Origin: Blastocladiella emersonii ATCC 22665 | Lineage: Eukaryota > Blastocladiomycota > Blastocladiomycetes > Blastocladiales > Blastocladiaceae | DNA: 64,000 nucleotides | Reading direction: 5' to 3' | Assembly: GCA_025594325.1 (NCBI GenBank) | Contig: JANHCV010000002.1 | Coordinates: forward strand, 496,001-560,000 | Shown: one piece after another, positions 1 to 10,371 of the stretch | How positions within the stretch are numbered: position 1 is the stretch's first letter | How the letters are laid out: every line of letters starts with the position of its first letter | The notes under the pieces: generated by a model | Database searches by the model: none | The model's input: only the letters and a program-made list of their open reading frames with translations | What the model was told of the DNA's origin: nothing | Made by a program: the position numbers and the translations under genes

Positions 1-1389
1 CGATCGACGTCTCTGCCACATCCATTGCAATCGACGATCTTTCCACTCTCGAAGAGTGCCGTTGGGTCGGCGGAGGCAAGCTTGTACCGAGCGCCGACCT
101 CACCGCAGACGAACTTTTCCGCGACTCGGTGCTTCCTGGGATCGCCGCACGCTTCAAGACGCGCGAGGAGCTTTCCGACATGGTCGAGAAGTTGGTCGAA
201 AGCGCCAAGCAATGCCACGCCGAGGTGAACGACATTCTTCGCCACTACGAGCGCCTCCACGGTGCTCGTGAGCTCGCTTTGCTCATGGAGGTACGTATAT
301 CGAGGCCGTGCTACACGTGGTGCTCGACTCTGATACCAAGACTCGGCCCGAGCGGATTGCGGACCAGCGGCTTCGGGCCGCCGTTGTTGCACATCGCCGG
401 TTTGGTCTGCTCCCGCCTCTGTTTTACCCAGAGGGCTCGGACGAATTCTACCTCGACGTCGCCGACGCTCTTTTTTGCGCCATTTACGACACCGCCGAGC
501 GCATCCTCCCAGCGTACTTCGAAATGCTCGACCATAACCTTCTGCAATACTTCATTCCCAAGTTCGAGGACGAGGTTCGCCAAAGCTTTATCAACGGTAC
601 CACAACTCTGGCGGCTCAGCTCACGTCGAGGAGCGGGTTATTGTGGAGGACATGAAGAAGATGCTCCTCAGGGCAACCACAAACCAGCGGATTCGTGACC
701 TTACTCAGCTTCTCAAGCAGCCCCTTGACAAAATTCGCCCGTTGCAAATGGTTGCCGTCATGCCCGAGCTCGTCCGCGATTACGTCAAACTCGGCGCCCT
801 ACCGCCCGACTATCGCTATCCCCCACTCATTCCAGACATCGAGGTTGTCAGCCGTGTGATTACTCTCAAATTCACCGCGTTCCACAACCTTTTCGTTGCC
901 GGCCCGAATCCAATGCTCTCTGCCAATTTTTCATCTCCTCTTCCCCACCCAACGGACGCGCTCGAGGCGCTTATTGGAGGCAAGGGCAAAGCACCCGCAG
1001 CCATTGGTGCAATCAAGTCGCGCGACGTGGAGCGCGTCGAGGCGTGGCTCCGCGCAGGAGTCACGCATGGACTCGAGGTGTGGGACGCGATGCTCCGCGT
1101 CATGAACCATTTTGTGAAACCCGAGCACCTGTGGACGGTAGAGCCGGCCGATCAGGCGGGTGCAACCACGACTCGCCGCCGTCGCTGGTATGCGGGACTG
1201 ATTGTCGTGGTCGACGACAAGTTTCGCATCTGCGGATACGAGGGCGGGGTGCAGCTGAGCGCCAGAGAATACCAGCTCTCGGCTGTGGAGATGAAGTCGC
1301 TCGTTGCCCGAATCGACGAGTGGCGCGTGCACCAGGACCAGCTTGCGCAGCAAATGCAATCGCTGTCGCTTGGGTCGGGGCGCCGCTAG
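1..1389 (+). pseudogene. Family X member 1 (X1), 5'-truncated by window edge and frameshifted
   Basis: No known domain is recognised; the assignment rests on paralogy with three other genes in this window (1979, 24240 and 26213). It is closest to the 26213 copy: both share RELALL/ALATLL, DQRLRAA/DPRLRAA and the C-terminal motif DVE-VE-WLR-G followed by WDAML. The reading frame changes twice. The first break is near 291-302, where about 4 nt are missing relative to the 26213 copy. The second is at 614-623, where GCTCA is duplicated in tandem; taking one copy away in the comparison brings the frame into line and matches the paralogue's spacing exactly. Apparent introns at these points would be only about 14 and 23 nt, too short for this genome. 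Likely a pseudogene, unless the breaks are assembly errors. Confidence 0.7.
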
Positions 1390-1813
1390 CGACGATCTCC
1401 GTTTGGCGCTCTCACGGCGCATCGATAGCCGCGCTGCCTGACCCGCAGCGCCGAAAGTCTTGAGTGTGCGGGAGCGGCGGGGTCGTTGAGCTCGCTCGTT
1501 GATGATTCGTTTCGTTTGCGTCCAAGATTCGCCTCATCACCACGTTTCTCGCCTGGATGCGTTAGCCTGCCGCTTTTTGTTCTGCATCAATACCGATCAT
1601 TTTTGTGATATGTCATCTCTTGTTCCCATGCAATCGGTTCTCCAAACGGTTCATTCGCGCGGATAAGCCACTCTCACCTATCAAATCCTCACGTCTCGCG
1701 TAAGCTTTTGGGAGTAATTTCCGAACCGTAACGGAGAGGGACTGCGAAAATCATGTCGCGGCTTGATGACAGTCGGTCGAGGCAGGTGTAAACGCGCGAC
1801 TGCTCGCACATCC
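1390..1813. other. Intergenic, X1 to X2
   Basis: No convincing ORF is seen. The stretch is less GC-rich than the genes and presumably holds the 3' UTR of X1. Its right end leads into the promoter module of X2. Confidence 0.5.
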
Positions 1814-1848
1814 GAGACGCGACGGGAAATCATGTGAGACTCAGGTGA
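1814..1848 (+). promoter_or_regulatory. GAGACGCG / TCANNTGA promoter module of X2
   Basis: GAGACGCGAC (1814-1823) is followed by TCATGTGA (1830-1837) and TCAGGTGA (1841-1848), about 130 bp before the X2 ATG. About 45 bp here are nearly identical to the reverse complement at 24323-24357, in front of paralogue X3. Function is inferred from recurrence and position. Confidence 0.55.
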
Positions 1849-1978
1849 TGTGAGCCACACCTCGTTTCCACCCGCTGCCCGCGCCCATCCCCACGCCCTC
1901 AGCTTCAGCTAACCATCGCCAAGAGCCTAGACTCTCTCTGGCATCGTCCCACTCCATGCAACGCACCAAACGAATCCC

Positions 1979-3763
1979 ATGAAACACCGTCGAACCCGCC
2001 CCCGCCAAGACAACAGGCCGCCGGCCGACCAAGGCGACATCGGCCCTCCGCCCGAGCTGCTTGGCGAAAACGTCGGCCCCGCTCCCAACGAGTACTCGTG
2101 TGCCGGAACGGGCGCCATGGCAATCCACACGCTTCCGGCTTCCGAGTTCTTTCGCACGAAACTGGTTGCTGGCCTTGACTTCCACCGGAATCTGCGCATC
2201 AAGAGCGTCCAGACGAGGCTGTCCAGTTTTCTGAACGGCTCAACCCGGTTCCACCTCGACGTGAAACGCTTCTTTGCGCGATACGAGCAGTTGTTCGGCA
2301 CCCGCGAGCTTGCACTCTTGCTCGAGTCGCAGGAAAAGACGGTCATGCTGTTCCGCGCCATGTGCGACCGTCGCGGGTACCTCCGCGATCCCGACATGGT
2401 CACCGACCTCCGTATCCGCGAGGCGCTTGCCACCTACCAGGGCTCATCGAAAGGCAACGCTGTCGCATGGTCCCCGGGCTCCGAGGTGTACTACCGCGAG
2501 CTTGGAGCTGAACTTTGCTCTGGCATCATCGATGCTGCGGAGCGCGATCTCGACGCGTTCCTGAACATGCTCGCCGACGAGCTGACCGACGACTTTGTGG
2601 CGCAGCGCGACTACGGCTATCCCCCGGGCAATGTTCGAGGCCGTGCTGTGCTGAGCGCGACTTTGGCTGCTCGGCGCGAAAGCGAATACGAACGCACGGC
2701 ATTCGACCAGATGACGTGGCACTTTCGCGGCGCGGTCGACGCAGAACTCGCGGGTCTGCTTGGCCACCCGGCCGACTTTAGCCACCCGGTTCGGCTGTTT
2801 GCCGTCCTCCCGAAGCTCATGGCGCGGTACGTCGCACGGGGGATCGTTCATCCGAAGTACCAGCCTCCCACGATCGTTCACTCGGCCGAGTCGGTCAATC
2901 CCGTCCTGCGCGTCTCGTTTGAGACCTTCTGCCGCTTGTACATCGAAGGCGAGCCACCGCTTCCCGCTCTTCCTCCCGCCTTGGGGGTGCCCACCAAGTC
3001 GATCGACGCTCTCATCGGAACCAAGACGAACCCGCCCGAGGCCATTGAGACCATCACCCCGCGCGACGTAGAGCAGGTTGAAGCGTGGCTGCAAAACGGC
3101 GTCGATCGCGGACTCGCGGCGTGGGATACGATGCTTTCGATCATGTACCACTACGTCAAGCCCCAGCACCTTTGGAAGGAGCAGACGATCCTCATCAACG
3201 GCCAACTCGCGACGCGCAAGCTCCGCTGGTTCGCGGGCTACATTGCGATGCCCGACCGGAAGACGGTCCAGATCTACTCGTACGAGGGCGGCGTGCGGCC
3301 GTGTTCGGGGGATCCGGACCTGTCGCCGTACGAGCTGCTGGCTCTGCGCGCCCGCGTCGACGAGTGGTACGCGCACCGCGGCCAGCTCGGCGGTCCAGTC
3401 CCGCGCGACGTGTACGAGTACGCGACCGCCACGATCACCGACTTTGACCCTCGCGCGCACGAGGACGAGGGCGATTACGAGGTTGACTACGACGACTCGT
3501 ACGGCGACGAGGACGACCAGCCCATCAGCGACGAGGAACCAGGCGCCGCGGCGGCCGAGCGCGTGACCAAGGGCGAGGACGCCACCAGCAGTGCCAGTGT
3601 CACCGTCCCCGAGCCCAGGCGCATCCTCGACGATGCCTTCGACGACGTCCAACCACTGGCGGAGAGGATGGGCGGGCTGTCCGTTGAGTCTGGAGAGCCA
3701 GTGCCAGCGGGTCCTGCGTCTCCTCCCGCGTACTCGATTCCGTGGCTCGATTCGGACGAGTAG
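1979..3763 (+). CDS. Family X protein 2 (X2), unknown function, 594 aa
   Basis: An intact single-exon ORF. I do not recognise a known fold. The N-terminus is short and basic, then comes the family signature PPPELLGENVGPAPNEY (about residues 22-38). A mostly helical core contains RELALLLES (about 109-117). The strongest family motif is DVEQVEAWL...GL-AWD-ML with KPQHLWK (about 362-403), followed by RWFAGYI, IYSYEGGVR and ELLALRARVDEW. The last 130 residues are acidic and low-complexity. No signal peptide or membrane segment is evident. The closest relative in the window is X3 (minus strand, 24240-22369). The first ATG gives an N-terminus similar to X3 and lies downstream of the promoter module. 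Confidence 0.8.
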   Translation: MKHRRTRPRQDNRPPADQGDIGPPPELLGENVGPAPNEYSCAGTGAMAIHTLPASEFFRTKLVAGLDFHRNLRIKSVQTRLSSFLNGSTRFHLDVKRFFARYEQLFGTRELALLLESQEKTVMLFRAMCDRRGYLRDPDMVTDLRIREALATYQGSSKGNAVAWSPGSEVYYRELGAELCSGIIDAAERDLDAFLNMLADELTDDFVAQRDYGYPPGNVRGRAVLSATLAARRESEYERTAFDQMTWHFRGAVDAELAGLLGHPADFSHPVRLFAVLPKLMARYVARGIVHPKYQPPTIVHSAESVNPVLRVSFETFCRLYIEGEPPLPALPPALGVPTKSIDALIGTKTNPPEAIETITPRDVEQVEAWLQNGVDRGLAAWDTMLSIMYHYVKPQHLWKEQTILINGQLATRKLRWFAGYIAMPDRKTVQIYSYEGGVRPCSGDPDLSPYELLALRARVDEWYAHRGQLGGPVPRDVYEYATATITDFDPRAHEDEGDYEVDYDDSYGDEDDQPISDEEPGAAAAERVTKGEDATSSASVTVPEPRRILDDAFDDVQPLAERMGGLSVESGEPVPAGPASPPAYSIPWLDSDE

Positions 3764-4179
3764 TTGCAGCGCGTGTGAGGCGCGAGAATATAGAGTGCCT
3801 TTTTGTGACCGTTTCAGCCAACGCCTCAGCGTTTGAGACGCGTCGCGCTATCATGTGAGGCTCGGCTGATCGCCGCCCGCGCCAACGGCGGTGTCACGAT
3901 GAGCCACCGCGCCGTGCCCACGCTGGCCCAGGGACCTGCCCAGGGACTCTGTTTTCGGGCGCCTCCGCTCGCGCTCCTCTCTCTTCTCTCCCCGCTTTCA
4001 GCACAACATAACTGCATGAATCTCGGCGTGGCGCCGCTCGATGGACAGCACGCCCCGACTAGCCGCCGCCGCCGCCACCACCATCCGTTGACGCCGACAC
4101 CGACTCGCCTCGCCTGCTTGCGCCACTGCCTGCGCGCCGACCTCGGTCCCTGAGCCCCACTGCTACCGCCGCCGCCGCC
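3764..4179. other. Intergenic and 5' leader of the PX-PB1 gene
   Basis: Carries the X2 3' UTR, a GAGACGCG/TCATGTGA module and a GC-rich, CCG-rich leader of about 320 bp. ORFs here are short and look fortuitous. Confidence 0.5.
3835..3858 (+). promoter_or_regulatory. GAGACGCG / TCATGTGA promoter module
   Basis: GAGACGCGTC (3835-3844) and TCATGTGA (3851-3858) lie about 320 bp before the ATG of the PX-PB1 gene. Order and spacing match the module in front of X2, although the genes are unrelated. Confidence 0.5.
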
Positions 4180-6180
4180 ATGTACCACCAGCCGCCGCTG
4201 TCGCCGACGGGCGGCATCCACTCGTCGCTGGGCGACCCGAGCGTCGACTACACGCGGTACCCGGCACCAACTGCGGGGTACCGCCTGGACATCCCGCCGG
4301 TCCCGCCGCTCCCAACCTCCCTGTCGCCGCTCGCCAACATCGACCTGTCGGCGCTGACGATCGACGAGCCGACGACGGGCACGTTCCACCTGACGCTGAC
4401 GCGTGGCGGGCCGAACGGCCCGCTGGTGCGCACCTACGACGACTTTGTGGCGCTGCACTCGGCGCTGTTGCTAGCGTTCCCGGACGCGTCGGGCCGCACG
4501 GGCCGCCAGCCGCGCACGCTGCCGTTCCTGCCCGACTGGCCGTCGCACCGCGACGCGGTCGCCGAGCGCCGCCTGCGCCGCGGCCTCGAGTTCTACGTCG
4601 AAGACCTGCTGCGGCTCCCGCCGTCGATTACCGCGCACCCGGCCGTCGTCCGCTTCTTTGCCCCGCCCGCCGGCGACGTGGAGCCTAACGACAGCGCGTC
4701 GAATGTCAGCACGCTGTCGCAGGGCCGCCGGAGCGCGCCCGCGTCGTCGGCCGTCGGCGGGCCCGCGCTCTCGGTCGTCGACGGGACGCCAAGGAACGCC
4801 TCGCTCGTGCCCGGCAGCCCGTCCGTGCCGCACCACGCGCGGTCGCACTCGGTCGGTTCTGCGCCACCCGCCCCGCCCTCGCAGCGGACGTACCACGACG
4901 CGCCGCCCATGCCGTACCCGCGTAGCGCGCCCGGGAGCCAGGTCGGGAGCGCGCGGTCGCGGTCCCCCGCACCGCCGTCCCCGCGCCCGCCGCGCCGCGC
5001 CGATGCGTCGCTCGCGTACGATGATGAAGATGAGGAGGAGGTGCAAGAGCGCGCGCAGCCCGAAAAGCGGCGCGACGTCGACGACCTCGACGAGCGGTAC
5101 CGCGTGCGTGCGCGGCGCGACGAGTACGGGGCCGGGGCCGATCGTGCGCGCCGGTCCCCGTCGGTGCGCCGCGACGAGTACAACAACGGGGCCCGGTCGG
5201 CGTCCGCCCGCCGTGATCGGGACCGCGATCACGACGACTACGACTGCGATGCGCGGCCGTCTCGGTCGTCGTCCTCGGCGGCGCGCCGCGACGACGAGTA
5301 CGATTACGACGTGCCCCGCCGCTCCCCATCCACGCGCCGCGGTGACAACGACTACGACTCGCGGCCAGCGCGTTCGCCGGCGACGCGCCGCGGGGAAACC
5401 GAGTACGACTCGCGCCCGTCCCGCTCGCCTTCGACGCGCCGCGGTGAAGAATACGACTCGCGCCCAGCGCGCTCGCCGTCGACGCGGCGCGGCGACGCCG
5501 ACCGGTCGCCGTCGGTCCGTCGCCGGCGCAGCCCGAGCCGGTCGCGCGACCCTTCTTCCGGTAACGGCGTGCCTCCACCGCCGCGCCGCGGAAGCACCGC
5601 GCCCAATGTCAACGGCGGGAACCGTCGCCCAAGCGCCGCGAGCGCGCCGCGTTCCCCCGTGCGGCGCGACTCGCGCGAGCCGGTCGCCGACGCGTACGCG
5701 AACCCGCGGCGGCGGACGCGGAGCCCGAACCCACCCCCGCTGCGAGGGAACGATTACGGTCCGCCGAGCCCGCGCGTCGCGAGCCTGGCGTCGGCGCCCG
5801 CGTCGCCGACGTACCCGCGGGCGACGACCATGTCCACGTCCACGTCCTCCGCGCCGAGCTCACCGTCGCTGCGCCCTACCGCCGACCGCGACCCGGACGC
5901 GACAATCAAGGTGACGTTCGTGCTCCCACGCGTGCAGCACGTGTCGGCGGTGCGGATCGCGGCGTCGCAGGTGTCGATTCCGACGCTGTTGAGCGCGGCG
6001 GAGAACAAGGTGGACCAGGCGTACGCGGGCGGCGACCAGCAGCAGCGGAAACCGACGTCGTTTGCGCTCGTGTGGCGCGACCCGCACGGGCGGAACGTCA
6101 AGATCAACTCGGGCACGCTGGCGTCGATCTTGCGCGCGGTCGGGGACGCCGGGAAGCTGGTGGTGTTTTTGGTGTATTAG
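4180..6180 (+). CDS. PX and PB1 domain protein, Bem1/Scd2-like polarity scaffold without SH3 domains (666 aa)
   Basis: The N-terminal part (about 65-165) reads as a PX phosphoinositide-binding domain: a TYDDFVALHSALLLAFP helix, a proline-rich LPFLPDWP loop, then RLRRGLEFYVEDLLRLP. The C-terminal about 95 residues (from ATIKVTFVLP) resemble a PB1 domain, with a basic start and a later LVWRDPHGRNVKIN strand. Between them lies a long disordered, arginine/serine-rich linker with repeats of the type YDSRPARSPSTRRG (about 385-450). Bem1 family scaffolds have SH3-SH3-PX-PB1; here the SH3 domains are absent. PB1 partners in yeast are Cdc24-type GEFs. Single exon. The gene is convergent with BUD6, another polarity gene, 260 bp away. 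The PB1 call is weaker than the PX call. Confidence 0.65.
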   Translation: MYHQPPLSPTGGIHSSLGDPSVDYTRYPAPTAGYRLDIPPVPPLPTSLSPLANIDLSALTIDEPTTGTFHLTLTRGGPNGPLVRTYDDFVALHSALLLAFPDASGRTGRQPRTLPFLPDWPSHRDAVAERRLRRGLEFYVEDLLRLPPSITAHPAVVRFFAPPAGDVEPNDSASNVSTLSQGRRSAPASSAVGGPALSVVDGTPRNASLVPGSPSVPHHARSHSVGSAPPAPPSQRTYHDAPPMPYPRSAPGSQVGSARSRSPAPPSPRPPRRADASLAYDDEDEEEVQERAQPEKRRDVDDLDERYRVRARRDEYGAGADRARRSPSVRRDEYNNGARSASARRDRDRDHDDYDCDARPSRSSSSAARRDDEYDYDVPRRSPSTRRGDNDYDSRPARSPATRRGETEYDSRPSRSPSTRRGEEYDSRPARSPSTRRGDADRSPSVRRRRSPSRSRDPSSGNGVPPPPRRGSTAPNVNGGNRRPSAASAPRSPVRRDSREPVADAYANPRRRTRSPNPPPLRGNDYGPPSPRVASLASAPASPTYPRATTMSTSTSSAPSSPSLRPTADRDPDATIKVTFVLPRVQHVSAVRIAASQVSIPTLLSAAENKVDQAYAGGDQQQRKPTSFALVWRDPHGRNVKINSGTLASILRAVGDAGKLVVFLVY

Positions 6181-6440
6181 ATTGATTCATAGATACCACG
6201 CGCACATGCGTAATTCAACGACGACTGTATCCCGCGCACCTTCACGAGACGAGGTCGGTGGCCTGGTCGGCAGGGGTGGTGGTGGCTCAGCAGCTCGCTC
6301 CTCGGGTGTAGCGCGGCGCGACGACCTTCCGAGCTCTCAACCACGACTCTCAGCGACGCGCGATCGCGCGGGGACGGGCAAGCTCGCGATAGTCATGTTT
6401 TTGGGTGTACTAGGTTCCTCAATGAATGTATATCCTCGTC

Positions 6441-8630
6441 TCACGACGCGTTGAGCGACGGCGGACGCACCTCGCGCGCCTTGGCCTCCTGCGACGACGC
6501 GTAGATAGCGCGGAGCGTCTCCTTCTCCTTCTCAGCGCGCGCGCGCTCGAGCGCCGCGACACCGCCCGTCGACCGGAGGCCGCGGAGGCGGCCGCCGCCG
6601 GGCACCGCGACCACGACGCCCGCCGTGGGTGGCGCAGCAGCGGGCGCGATCTCGGCCGTCGACTTGCGCCCAGCAACGACATCCTCGACCTCCCCGAGCG
6701 ACGCCGCGACGCCGGCGAACTGGCGGAGCTCCCATGAAAAGTCGTCGCGGCGGTGCTCGCGTTCCCAGCGGCGCAGGGTCTCGATCCGGCGCGCGGCGCG
6801 CACGCGGCGTTCCGAGAGGGCCGCGGCGGTTTCGCCGTCGAGGACCGCGGCGAGCTCGGCCATGACGGACGGCAGGCCCTCAAACTCTTCTGCATCGGGC
6901 ACGCCGAACTCGGGCGCGGGACGGCGCGGGATCACGGCGTCGGGGTTCGTGGCCGCGATCGTCGCGACGCGGTTCAGCTGCGCGGTGAGTTTGGCGACGG
7001 CGTCGAGCCGCTGCGTCGCGTCGTCGAGGGACGTCTCGGCGCGGTCCAGCAAGTCCTGCTCGGCGACGACCCGACGCAGGTCGTGCTCCCACACGGCCTT
7101 CCACGCGGGGCGCACCTGGTCGACCTGGGTCTCGGCGAGGGTCACGGCGCGCGCGAGCTCGTCGAGTTCGGCGGCCGCGTAGTCGAGCGCGGCGCGGTTC
7201 GGGATCGCGCCGCGCGAGACCATGTCCCGGCGCATCTGCTCGACGAGGTCGTCGAGGTCCCCGACGCGGTCGCCGAGACCCGTCGTCGCGGCGGTCAGCG
7301 CGGCTTTCGTGCGCTCGAGCACGTCGCGGTTGAAGTCGGCACCCGAGGGGGCGGACGACGGGTCCACGATCCCGCTGTCGCGGTTGGAGGACCCCGACGA
7401 CGACGCGTCGGGTGCGCGGATCGCGGCGTGCAGCTGCTCGCCGATCCCCGCAAGCACCGCGCGGAGCTCGAGCGCCTGGTCCTGCACCTGCGCGCGGAGG
7501 CGGTGGAGGTCGCGGCGGAGTGTGCGGACCGCGGCCAGTTTCTTCTGGAGCGCCGGCAGCGCGGCGGGGACCGCGCCAACCCCCGCCGCCGCAGCCGCGC
7601 GGTTCGCCGCCGCCAAGGACGCGGCGAGCGCGGCGCCCGTCATGGGCGGGGTCGGCGGGGACATGGAGGTGCCGGGCGCCGTGTGCAGCTGCAGGAGGCA
7701 CCCGTCGGTCACATCCCGCAGATCCTCGAGCTCGTAGCCGACCTGCGACGCCGGGTCCTGCAGGTACAGTTTCGGGAACAGGGCGGGGTCGGCGGGCGGG
7801 ACGAGCTGGAACTTGGCGACGAACAGGGATTGGAGGGTGGCCAGGTCGACGGCGGGTTTCGGGTACTTGACGCGCTTCACCTCGTGGCCGACCTGCAGGT
7901 ACAGTTTCTGGACGGTGCCGCCCTCGGGGTTGGTGGCGGTGCGGAGCGGCGACGAGGAGCGCGACGAGCGGCGGCGCGGGGTGCCGTTGAGCGACGTGCC
8001 GGCCGCGGGCGATGGCGCGGCGGACAGCGACTTGCCGGCGGAGCTGCTGCGTCGGCGGCCGTAGTGGTCGGCGTACCCGTTGGCGGGGTGCGGGGGCGGC
8101 GTGAGGAGCGTCGCGGTCGGGCTCGCGCCGCCGTTGGGCGGGGCCACCGCGGCGGCCGACGCGACCGCAACAGCGCCCGCAAGAAACGCGCGCGCGCGGT
8201 CCTGCAGGCCCTTGATGAGCCGCGTAATCAGGAGATTGATCTCCTCACCCGAGACAGCGTCGTCCTCGGGCGCGTCGCCGGGCCCCGTGTCGGCGGACGG
8301 CGAGTAGGCCTGCTCGAACACGTTCTCGAGGGCGGCGCGCAGGGCGTCGGGGAACCCGCGCAGCTCGTCGAGGTCGATCCCCAGGGCCTCGTACTCGTCG
8401 CACGTCTCGAAGAAGGCCTTGACGACCGCCGTGTACAGCAGCGACACCTGCTCGTCCGAGATGTCCGAGTAGTCGAGCAGACCCAGCAGCAGCGCGCGGC
8501 ACGCGCTCGTGATCCGCTTGATGCTCGCCTGCAGCGTCGCGGCGGCGCTCATGGCGGCCGCGTTGGGCGGCGGGGTGCCCGGTGGTGGCGGGGAGGCGGA
8601 GGCGGGACTGCTCCCGCTGGTCGGTGGCAT
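6441..8630 (-). CDS. BUD6: Bud6/Aip3 family actin- and formin-interacting protein (729 aa)
   Basis: Bud6 binds actin monomer and stimulates formins at polarised growth sites. The N-terminal region (about 20-105) is helical, with SIKRITSACRALLLGLLDYS, as in the AIP3 N-terminal segment. After a serine-rich linker comes the Bud6 hallmark KLYLQVGHEVKRVKYP, then LYLQDPASQVGYELEDLRDV. The C-terminal half is long coiled-coil-like helix (LQKKLAAVRTLRRDLHRLRA, ETQVDQVRPAWK), the region that binds actin and formin in yeast. One exon. The frame is open upstream to 8972, but the ATG at 8630 is preferred because it gives a normal N-terminus and leaves a 270-bp shared promoter with IWS1. Length is close to yeast Bud6 (about 788 aa). 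Confidence 0.85.
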   Translation of the reverse strand: MPPTSGSSPASASPPPPGTPPPNAAAMSAAATLQASIKRITSACRALLLGLLDYSDISDEQVSLLYTAVVKAFFETCDEYEALGIDLDELRGFPDALRAALENVFEQAYSPSADTGPGDAPEDDAVSGEEINLLITRLIKGLQDRARAFLAGAVAVASAAAVAPPNGGASPTATLLTPPPHPANGYADHYGRRRSSSAGKSLSAAPSPAAGTSLNGTPRRRSSRSSSPLRTATNPEGGTVQKLYLQVGHEVKRVKYPKPAVDLATLQSLFVAKFQLVPPADPALFPKLYLQDPASQVGYELEDLRDVTDGCLLQLHTAPGTSMSPPTPPMTGAALAASLAAANRAAAAAGVGAVPAALPALQKKLAAVRTLRRDLHRLRAQVQDQALELRAVLAGIGEQLHAAIRAPDASSSGSSNRDSGIVDPSSAPSGADFNRDVLERTKAALTAATTGLGDRVGDLDDLVEQMRRDMVSRGAIPNRAALDYAAAELDELARAVTLAETQVDQVRPAWKAVWEHDLRRVVAEQDLLDRAETSLDDATQRLDAVAKLTAQLNRVATIAATNPDAVIPRRPAPEFGVPDAEEFEGLPSVMAELAAVLDGETAAALSERRVRAARRIETLRRWEREHRRDDFSWELRQFAGVAASLGEVEDVVAGRKSTAEIAPAAAPPTAGVVVAVPGGGRLRGLRSTGGVAALERARAEKEKETLRAIYASSQEAKAREVRPPSLNAS

Positions 8631-8793
8631 GGTGGCAGCGGATCGGCGGGCGGAGTGCGTGCGAGGGCGCGGTTGCACGCAGTCGGCGGCGATTCGTGGC
8701 AGACAAGGACGCGTCGTGCGCGATGGGGGTTTCCTGGGGGGAGGAATGGTGGCGCGGTGGCTTTGCTTTGCGGCCGCGAGAGAAGGAGGAGAG

Positions 8794-8822
8794 GAGACGC
8801 GCCGCCGCTGCGCGTCACCTGA
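8794..8822. promoter_or_regulatory. GAGACGCG / TCACCTGA module in BUD6-IWS1 divergent promoter
   Basis: GAGACGCG (8794-8801) and TCACCTGA (8815-8822) lie in the 270-bp region between the divergent BUD6 and IWS1 start codons. Which gene it serves is unclear. Confidence 0.45.
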
Positions 8823-8900
8823 CGCTTCTCGGTTCACTCTTTTCTCGCTCCCGTCCCTCGCGCTTCGCCCTCCCTCCCCGCACACCATCCCGCACCCACC

Positions 8901-10309
8901 ATGGACGACTCGATGCACTACGACGACGCCGACGCGCCGCGCCCCTCCGACGGCGACGCGCCCGAGGCGCAACCCGCCCCCGCGCCGCCGGCCACCGGCG
9001 TCCTGCCGCCCCCACCGCCCGCCAACATCTTTGAAGCGTTCGCCGAGTTTGGCGGCGACGACGAGTCGGAGCTGTCCGAGGTCGACCTCGAGGAGGAGGA
9101 CATTCCGCTGCCCGGGCCCACCCCCGCGCTCGCGGAACCCGAGCCGAGCCGTCGCCCACCGGTCGAGGCGTACGACGACGAGGACGAGTATGAGGGCGAG
9201 GATCTCGGCGATGGGACACGGCGCAAGTACGTTTTGTGGGGATGGGGTTTGCGGGGATGGGTGCTCACGGGCGCGTGGGCGAGTGTAGGAAGCGCAAGAC
9301 GACCAAGGCCGCCAAGCCTGCCGCGCAGCGGCTCGGCCCGTTGCCTGCTGGGATCGACGAGGATGCTGCCGGTACGCTACCCTTCGCGATCACCCTCCGG
9401 TACCCCACTCACACATCCCCCGAAAGCGCGTATCCTCGACGTCCGCAAGTCACTCGACAACGTGGTCAAGACGACGTCTAAGACGCGCAAGCGCAAGCGC
9501 GACATGGACCTGACCGAGGCCGAGGAGCTCGTTCGGTCGGTGCGCGAGCGCATGAAGCAGGCCGCGCAGCACGACATGGACGCGCACCAGCGCAAGGAGC
9601 TCGCCGTCCACAAGCTGCAGATGCTGCCGATCCTCGAGCGCGAAATGGGCCGCGCCGACATGCAGGAACACTTTCTCGACCACCACATCCTCGAGGGGTT
9701 CATGGCCTGGCTCGAGCCCCTCCCCGACGGCTCCCTCCCGCTCTTCGATATCCGCAAGACGCTGTTCGCGATGCTCCAGAAGCTGCCGATCGCGACGGAT
9801 CACTTGCGCGAGGACCGCATCGGCCCGCTCGTCGCGTTCTACGCCAAGTGTCCCCGCGAAACGCCCGAGATTCGCCGGATTGCGCAGGAGTGCATCAGTA
9901 CGCCCTTCTCTCCCTTACCGCTCACCACGCGACTCACCATTCCCCAAAACTAGCCAAGTGGAGCCGCCCGATCCTCAACCTGTCCGACAGCTACCGCGAC
10001 GTGCGCGTCGAGCAGCGGTCCGTGGACCTGGCCCAGCTGCGCTCGCGCCGCGTCCTGCCGCGCTCGTCGCAGGCGGGCAACGCCGTCGACGGGTCCCAGG
10101 GTCCCGCCGCCTCTTCCTCGCAGGATCCCGGCGCCACCCCCGGCCGCCGCGCCCGCGTCCCGCTCCCGCGCGCCGCTGGGTACATGGTCCGCCCCGCCAG
10201 CAACGTCAGCGCCGCGGCCGCGGCCGGCGTGGGCGAGGGCGGCAAGAAGAAGAAGAAGGAGATGCGCGCCAACGACCGCGCGCTGCTCAAGATGCGTACC
10301 GGCAAGTAA
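8901..10309 (+). CDS. IWS1: Transcription elongation factor Iws1/Spn1 (411 aa, 4 exons)
   Basis: Iws1 (yeast Spn1) partners Spt6 at elongating RNA polymerase II. Exons are 8901-9226, 9289-9371, 9427-9897 and 9954-10309; introns are 55-62 nt with GTACG donors, and phases are consistent throughout. The N-terminus is acidic and proline-rich, typical of the disordered Iws1 tail. A basic stretch (KTRKRKRD) precedes the TFIIS N-terminal-like domain: LTEAEELVRSVRERMKQAA, ILEGFMAWLEPLPDGSLP, IRKTLFAMLQKLPI, and KWSRPILNLSDSYRD after the last intron. A basic lysine-rich tail ends the protein. It shares a divergent promoter with BUD6. Confidence 0.9.
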
Positions 10310-10371
10310 CGCGCCAGGGGGAGCGAGGTTGGGCAGGCTGTTATTATGATACACACAAAAATGGATGGAAT

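Noticed and set aside
291-623. Two very short introns in X1 (about 14 and 23 nt) to explain the frame changes
   Set aside because: All other introns are at least 53 nt, and a 5-bp tandem duplication explains the second break.
6753-8822. 689-codon plus-strand ORF opposite BUD6
   Set aside because: Antisense shadow; Bud6 signature is on the minus strand.
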